This document shows, one piece after another, positions 59,566 to 64,000 of a stretch of 64,000 nucleotides of DNA. How positions within the stretch are numbered: position 1 is the stretch's first letter; each line of letters opens with the position of its first letter. The DNA lies in NCBI GenBank assembly GCA_903936705.1, contig CAIZWN010000063.1:18363-82362 (forward strand), given 5' to 3'. Below the pieces are notes generated by a model that was not told where the DNA came from, made no database searches, and worked only from the letters and a program-made list of their open reading frames with translations. This DNA is from an uncultured Myxococcales bacterium. Its GTDB lineage: Bacteria > Myxococcota_A > UBA9042 > DTJE01. A program made the translations under genes and the position numbers.

Positions 59566-60134
59566 CTTCCGACGAGGACCTGCGCGAGGCCCGTGCGGCC
59601 GAGGCCAGGGCCAGCCAGATGATCCTGAAATTGGCCTCTGAGATTCGATCGGTGTTGGCCGAGGATTTTGTCGATTTTCCGGTCTACGAGGTTCGCCGGC
59701 GGTTCATATCCGATGCTGGCCAGGCATCAAGAATGTCGGACGAGGACGTCGCGCGGTTGAAGGCGGCCATCGGCAGCCGTGCCGTCAAGGTGCGCGACGA
59801 GATTCTCGCCGCGATGGAAGACCCTGAACCGTGGCTTTCTGCTGCTGATATTCAATCTCCTGGCAAGTCGTTGTCCGATAATCCGCGGTTGTGGGCGCTG
59901 ACCCAGCCCATGGTCAAGATGGTATCCCAGATATTGGATTCGTTCGGTTTTGTTCAGGTTGATGAGATCGAATACCGGATGCCGATGCGCTTCATCCGCA
60001 AGAAATTCGTTCCCGGGTTGGCTGAAAAATACTGGGCGCTGGTGTCGGACCTGTGCGATGCCCGCAACAGGGTACGGGAAGCCGAGGCCAGCAAGTTGCG
60101 CGATGCGCTGGGCAAGCGATGGGACGGACTGTGA
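59562..60134 (+). CDS. Hypothetical helical protein coupled to PilZ
   Basis: The 190-residue protein is soluble and mainly alpha-helical with many charged residues (for example EARAAEARASQMILKLASEIRSVLAEDFVDFPVYEVRRRFI and a C-terminal RVREAEASKLRDALGKRW that may be coiled). I recognise no family. ATG 59562 overlaps the PilZ stop by four bases, so translation is coupled and the two products are likely to interact. A cyclic-di-GMP effector partner is an inference. The stop at 60134 is 9 bp before the convergent tRNA-Met. Confidence 0.6.
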   Translation: MTSDEDLREARAAEARASQMILKLASEIRSVLAEDFVDFPVYEVRRRFISDAGQASRMSDEDVARLKAAIGSRAVKVRDEILAAMEDPEPWLSAADIQSPGKSLSDNPRLWALTQPMVKMVSQILDSFGFVQVDEIEYRMPMRFIRKKFVPGLAEKYWALVSDLCDARNRVREAEASKLRDALGKRWDGL

Positions 60135-60143
60135 CTGTCAAGG

Positions 60144-60217
60144 TGGCGAAGGAGGGATTTGAACCCCCGACACGGCGGATATGAGCCGCCTGCTCTGACC
60201 AACTGAGCTACTTCGCC
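60144..60217 (-). tRNA. tRNA-Met (anticodon CAT)
   Basis: On the minus strand the acceptor stem GGCGAAG/CTTCGCC, the D-arm TAGCTCAGTTGGTCAGAGCA, the anticodon stem GGCGG-CTCATAT-CCGCC and GGTTCAAATCC are visible. Anticodon CAT with an elongator-like D-arm favours tRNA-Met(elongator). The C34-lysidine tRNA-Ile2 cannot be excluded by eye. The discriminator A is not followed by CCA. Confidence 0.85.
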
Positions 60218-60235
60218 AGCCCAAAAGCGGGCAAG

Positions 60236-60265
60236 AGTTTACGTCCTTGGCCGTTCGGCTGTCAA
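60236..60265 (-). promoter_or_regulatory. Sigma-70 promoter of tRNA-Met
   Basis: Minus-strand TTGACA (60265-60260), an 18-bp spacer and TAAACT (60241-60236), 19 bp before the tRNA. Confidence 0.65.
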
Positions 60266-60278
60266 GCGGACTTGTTGA

Positions 60279-61637
60279 TTACGCGATTTCGGATTCCGGG
60301 CGTGTCACCGGCCGTAAATTGTTCCACCAGCAGCCTAGTTCGTTCATGAATTTCTCGATTGCATCCACTGACTTCGGCAGCGCTACTGTCAGCACGCGAC
60401 TTCCTGTCGGGGTAACCAGGACGTCGTCCTCGATCCGGATCCCCATTCCCCGGAAGATTTCGGGTGTGGTCGGAACGTCCGGAAAATACAGGCCTGGTTC
60501 GATCGTGATGACCATTCCAGCCCGTAACTTGATCGAGTTTCCATCGACGAAGTAGGGGCCTACATCGTGGACATCGGCACCCAGCCAGTGCCCGATGCGG
60601 TGCATGAAATACGGCCGGTAGGCCCCGGTCTCGATAAGTTCACGCGGGTTGCCTGTCAGGACACCAAGATCAATCAAACCGGCGACAAGGATTTCCAGCC
60701 CAGCTTCGTGGACCTGCGCGTAGGTGGCGTCCTGCTTGACGGTCGCGATGGCCGCCTCCTGGGCCTTGAGTACCCATTCATACACTCGCTTTTGGAGACT
60801 GGTGAACCGACCGTTTGCCGGGAAGGTTCTTGAAATGTCTCCGGACACCATGCCAAGTTCGGCGCCGGCATCGATCAACACCAGGTCCCCGTCACGAATC
60901 GGCGCGTCGTTGCGGATGTAGTGCAGCGTTGCCGCGTTCGCACCCGAGGCGCATATCGTCTCAAAACCTGGATGGCCCGAGCCGCGGCGGCGGAATTCGA
61001 ATTCCACGACGGCAGCCAGTTCCCTTTCGTTCATCCCGGGAATAACGGCCTGCATGCCGGCAGCAACGCCGGCAAGCGTCACTTGGCAGGCAGCCTCTAT
61101 GGCCTCGATGTCGCGGTCGGTTTTCAGCAGGCGTATCTCCCATAAGATTATTCGCGGATCGATGATTTGCCATGGGCCGCAAATGTTCTTTCGGGCTTCG
61201 GCTTTCAGTCCTTCGATGATCTGGCCGATGCGGCCATCGAAAGTCGGATCCGCGCCGAACTCCAGGTAAAGGCGAGGTTGGTTTGTCAGCAGGCCAGGAA
61301 TTCGCTCGAAGAACCTGGACGAATCCTCGGCCTCGTCTGCGCCGAAGTCCCTGACTGCACCCTCCAGGCCTGCGCGCCGACCAACCCAAGTCTCCTGCTC
61401 TGGGTCATTTGGACGGACGAACAGCACGAAACGGCGGTCGATGCCGCGTCGCAGCAGAACGGCATAGGACTCGGGTTCGTCAAAACCGGTCAGCAGGAAA
61501 AAGTCGCTGTCGGGGCGGTATGGATGATCAACGTCGGCGCTGCGGCGGCAAACTGGGGCCGACTTGAAAACGGCGATTCCGTCTGACATCTGGTCGAGAA
61601 ACCGGTTTCGGCGGTCGGTAAACTCGGATTGAGACAT
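60279..61637 (-). CDS. pepP: Xaa-Pro aminopeptidase
   Basis: The 452-residue protein has the aminopeptidase P N-terminal domain (RRSADVDHPYRPDSDFFLLTGFDEPESYAVL, as in PepP) and the pita-bread metallopeptidase domain. The metal ligands are in LIDAGAELGMVSGDISRTFP (two Asp), HRIGHWLGADVHD (His), ITIEPGLY (Glu) and IRIEDDVLV (Glu). It removes N-terminal residues before proline with two Mn2+. The start ATG 61637 has GGGGG upstream; the longer frame to 61790 is unsupported. It is a stand-alone gene between the tRNA-Met and the cytochrome gene. Confidence 0.92.
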   Translation of the reverse strand: MSQSEFTDRRNRFLDQMSDGIAVFKSAPVCRRSADVDHPYRPDSDFFLLTGFDEPESYAVLLRRGIDRRFVLFVRPNDPEQETWVGRRAGLEGAVRDFGADEAEDSSRFFERIPGLLTNQPRLYLEFGADPTFDGRIGQIIEGLKAEARKNICGPWQIIDPRIILWEIRLLKTDRDIEAIEAACQVTLAGVAAGMQAVIPGMNERELAAVVEFEFRRRGSGHPGFETICASGANAATLHYIRNDAPIRDGDLVLIDAGAELGMVSGDISRTFPANGRFTSLQKRVYEWVLKAQEAAIATVKQDATYAQVHEAGLEILVAGLIDLGVLTGNPRELIETGAYRPYFMHRIGHWLGADVHDVGPYFVDGNSIKLRAGMVITIEPGLYFPDVPTTPEIFRGMGIRIEDDVLVTPTGSRVLTVALPKSVDAIEKFMNELGCWWNNLRPVTRPESEIA

Positions 61638-61836
61638 CTGGTCAACCCCCTGAAGGCGTCGGAAAGATATCACGCAGTCCCGTTTGTCGGAAAGGAGCTT
61701 TGCCGGCGCTTGCGACCGGTTCCTAGATGGCAGAAATAGTCCAAAGCGCTGTCTGAATGTCTGGCAGAACGAGTTGCGACGATTGATCAAATACCCGGAT
61801 GGAACTAACCTTGCGTGTCACGCACAGGAATTGGCG

Positions 61837-63210
61837 ATGAAGGTCTTGGCAGTCCTTGTCCTTATTGCAGCTTTGCTGGTGCTGGCAGTTCCCGTGTCCA
61901 ATTTCTTGAATGGTGGCCCAAGCGGTACGGTTTTGACGAAGCCGGGTTCGTCGGAACCTTCAGCGAAACGGATGGCCTCCCTGCTGGAAAGCCGTTGCGC
62001 CGACTGCCATCTTCAGGGAATCAAGGCGCCGTTCTATGCCAGTATTCCCGTCGTATCCGGCATGATCCAGAAGGATCGCTTGGATGGATTGAGGCTGTTC
62101 GACATCGAGGCGGCGTTAAGGCCAGGTCCAGGCGGGATACCGTCCGAGCCGGGGTTGGCAATGATCGAGCACCAGATTCTGAGCGGCGAGATGCCTCCGC
62201 GGCGCTATTTGGCGATGCACTGGAAGGCGGCACTGGATCCCGCCGAAAAGGATACGCTGCTGGGGCTGATCCAGGAAATCCGAGTGCGTCACTTCGCACC
62301 TGCCGGATTGCCGAGGGAAGTTGCTTCCAGGCCTGTGCATCCGCTGCCGTCCAAGGTCGATGTGGACCAGCGCAAGGTGGTCCTTGGGCAGAAGCTGTAC
62401 CACGACAATCGACTTTCCGGCGACGATACCCTTTCTTGTGCCAGCTGCCACGATCTGGCCAAGGGCGGGACTGATCAGGCGGTGGTCTCGACCGGCATCC
62501 GGGGGCAGAAGGGGGGGATCAACGCGCCGACCACCTTCAATTCGTCGTACCAGTTCGTGCAGTTCTGGGATGGTCGTGCGGCGACGCTGGAGGACCAGGC
62601 GGCCGGACCTCCGGAGAACCCGGTGGAAATGGGCGCGAAGTTCGCCGATATAGTGGTCAAATTGAATGCGGACGAGGCCTTCAGGGCCGAGTTCGAGGCT
62701 GCCTATCCCGAGGGAATATCAAAGGCGACGCTGACGCATGCGATTGCCGAGTTCGAGCGGACCCTGGTGACTCCCGGCTCGAAGTTCGACCAGTACCTGA
62801 TGGGCAAAACCGATGCGTTGAACGAAGAGGAAAGAACGGGTTACCAGCGGTTCCAGGCTGCCGGCTGCGAAACCTGCCACGTCGGCAGATTGATGGGCGG
62901 AAGTTCGTTCGAATTGATGGGGCGGAAGGGGGACTATTTCAAGGACCGGGGTAACCCAACGCCCGCCGACGACGGACGGTTCGCTGTCACCAAGAACGAC
63001 AAGGATCGGCAACGGTTCAAGGTCCCGACCTTGCGCAACGTAGCGCTGACATTCCCGTACTTCCACGACGGTTCTGCCAAGGATCTGAATGCGGCTGTGA
63101 AAGCGATGGGTCGGTATCAGGCAGGCGTCGAACTGGCAAATCCAGATGTCGCTGCCATTACGGCTTTTCTGAAGACGCTGACCGGGACATACCAGGGCAA
63201 GAGCCTGTAG
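61837..63210 (+). CDS. Three-haem cytochrome c peroxidase-family protein
   Basis: The 457-residue protein has an N-terminal signal-anchor (residues about 3-24). A haem domain has CADCH (Cys54, Cys57, His58), and a CcpA/MauG-type region has CASCH (Cys201) and CETCH (Cys344). The MauG/CcpA part shows the usual spacing and motifs (LSGDDTLSCASCH, FFWDGRAATLEDQ, FEVPTLRNVALTFPYFHDG-like). Diheme peroxidases reduce H2O2 with electrons from a cytochrome. An extra N-terminal haem could be the electron-entry domain. The N-terminal haem region resembles haem-binding domains of cytochrome-c-fused peroxidases. AGGAA precedes ATG 61837. It stands alone. Confidence 0.8.
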   Translation: MKVLAVLVLIAALLVLAVPVSNFLNGGPSGTVLTKPGSSEPSAKRMASLLESRCADCHLQGIKAPFYASIPVVSGMIQKDRLDGLRLFDIEAALRPGPGGIPSEPGLAMIEHQILSGEMPPRRYLAMHWKAALDPAEKDTLLGLIQEIRVRHFAPAGLPREVASRPVHPLPSKVDVDQRKVVLGQKLYHDNRLSGDDTLSCASCHDLAKGGTDQAVVSTGIRGQKGGINAPTTFNSSYQFVQFWDGRAATLEDQAAGPPENPVEMGAKFADIVVKLNADEAFRAEFEAAYPEGISKATLTHAIAEFERTLVTPGSKFDQYLMGKTDALNEEERTGYQRFQAAGCETCHVGRLMGGSSFELMGRKGDYFKDRGNPTPADDGRFAVTKNDKDRQRFKVPTLRNVALTFPYFHDGSAKDLNAAVKAMGRYQAGVELANPDVAAITAFLKTLTGTYQGKSL

Positions 63211-63465
63211 TGCCGCTGCTGCGTGGCGTATAGGCAACATCAACCACGAAACCGCATCGACAACCGGGTATCCCCGGCCTCGATTCCGGCACCCAGGGCG
63301 ACGAAATCCTGGTCTTCGCGGTCTCATTCCTGGCAATCCCCGACCTGACGTCCGCTCGCGAACGCAGTTGTCCATCAACCGGTGAATGCCGGGGTCTCAA
63401 TGGGGCTGCTGTGGGTGGGGTTTGTTTCCCGGAGCGGCGTTCCGGGTTGGCCGTGGCCTTCAGGT

Positions 63466-63886
63466 CAATGGCATGTGGACTGGGGCCAGTCGTATGCTTT
63501 CTGCGCCTGGGCGGGCGGACGGCTATGCAGCGAGGCGGAGTGGGAGTACGCGGCGCGGAACGGAAGCGCGGGGGACAACTACCCATGGGGGGACGCGGAG
63601 CCGAGCAGCAGTCTTACGACCTTCTGTACCGATTCCGCACCGGCCTGCTCGATCCCGGCGGGGAACAACACCTGGGGCGTCTGCGACCTTGCGGGGAACG
63701 CGACGGAGTGGGTCCGTGACTGCGAGCACGTCAGCTACAGCGGGGCGGATCGACCGGACGACGGCAAGGCGTGGACGTACGGGTGCTCCTTTTTCGCAGG
63801 CGTCTTTCGCGGCGGTGGCGGCGGCACATGCGAGGCGCGCTTCTTCCGGGGGTCGTACCGCCTCTGGGTGCGTATTCCAACGCGAT
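63466..63886 (+). pseudogene. Broken formylglycine-generating-enzyme-like fragment
   Basis: An open frame from 63382 to 63954 encodes an FGE/sulfatase-modifying-factor-like core: VDWGQSYAFCAWAGGRLCSEAEWEYAARNG, WGVCDLAGNATEWVRDC and RFFRGSYRLWV. FGE-type proteins oxidise cysteine to formylglycine or are related formylglycine/ergothioneine-pathway proteins. The N-terminal half expected before VDW is missing, and the sequence before it (from 63382) does not fit the family. The C-terminus runs into a 23-bp tandem repeat at 63887, so the frame ends there by chance. I therefore call it a pseudogene fragment, truncated at both ends. Confidence 0.7.
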
Positions 63887-64000
63887 CCGATCACGGATTC
63901 CAATCTGAACCGATCACGAATTCCGACGCCAGCCGATCACTGATTCCACGCTGAACCGATCACGGATTCCAAGCCCAGCCGATCACGATTTCCGAGGCAA
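63887..64000. repeat. 23-bp tandem repeats at the right edge, candidate mobile-element terminus
   Basis: Five consecutive 23-bp units (63887, 63910, 63933, 63956 and 63979 to the edge) share CCGATCACGGATTCC with small changes. They directly follow the broken FGE fragment and continue past the window. Multiple direct repeats near ends are known from IS21-family elements. That this is such an end is an inference, because no transposase is visible. Confidence 0.65.

Noticed and set aside
63887..64000. CRISPR array at the right edge
   Set aside because: The repeats are directly tandem with no unique spacers, so it is not CRISPR.

Overview
The window looks like a chromosomal segment of a high-GC Gram-negative bacterium, most probably a deltaproteobacterium of the Myxococcota/Bradymonadota type. 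This is an inference. It rests on the many large lipoproteins, the Cys-rich secreted repeat proteins with D-x-G-C-x-G-x-C-G-x-C and CGNG...GE-x-CD repeats, thrombospondin-type OmpA proteins, an NtrC-type regulator with a sigma-54 promoter, and the ruvC-ruvA-ruvB order behind yebC. None of the three tRNA genes encodes a regular CCA end. No species can be named from the sequence alone.

Layout. Bases 1-5.1 kb hold a partial queG (cut by the left edge), an MBL-fold tRNase Z-like protein, a GtrA membrane protein, an acyl-CoA thioesterase, a nitronate monooxygenase-type enzyme, tRNA-Leu(CAA) and a diacylglycerol-kinase-type lipid kinase. Bases 5.5-8.4 kb are a low-GC gene for a 947-residue Cys-rich lipoprotein. 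Bases 8.5-15.1 kb hold a thioesterase, an OsmC protein and then a self-contained envelope-response locus: sensor kinase, NtrC-type activator, paired inverted repeats, a sigma-54 promoter, two small exported repeat proteins and a beta-barrel-like protein. Bases 15.2-27.0 kb are mostly exported proteins (DUF3089 lipoprotein, LolA-like protein, nuclease/phosphatase-like lipoprotein, PHP-type lipoprotein, Sel1-like protein, an 841-residue Cys-rich lipoprotein with two carbohydrate-binding-like domains), with an ArsR/thioredoxin/methyltransferase cluster between them. Bases 27.1-41.2 kb hold tRNA-Leu(TAG) and housekeeping genes: an Fe-S protein, dapB, metK, yebC-ruvCAB, an SDR reductase, a polytopic membrane protein and a DnaJ-like protein.

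Bases 41.2-49.2 kb hold two left-pointing groups. One is a small lipoprotein overlapping a 942-residue fusion of an AsmA-like region to a peptidoglycan glycosyltransferase. The other is lipoprotein-OmpA-coaBC-uracil-DNA glycosylase-kdd. Bases 49.3-58.9 kb are two paralogous giant zinc metalloprotease lipoproteins. Bases 59.2-63.2 kb hold a PilZ protein, an unknown partner gene, tRNA-Met, an Xaa-Pro aminopeptidase and a three-haem peroxidase-like cytochrome. The right edge is a broken formylglycine-generating-enzyme-like fragment running into 23-bp tandem repeats, which may be the terminus of a mobile element.

The strongest candidate for an undescribed system is the locus at 9.9-15.1 kb. The sensor has four cysteines in its periplasmic loop. 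The activator gene is followed at once by two copies of TTCGAC-N6-GTCGAA spaced 22 bp apart and a near-consensus -24/-12 promoter. Its apparent output is two D-x-D-G-D-G proteins and a barrel. Elsewhere, most genes start with a clear GGAGG-type ribosome binding site, often at GTG or TTG. Several good sigma-70 promoters are visible, especially before the tRNA genes, metK, the arsR cluster and the OmpA operon.
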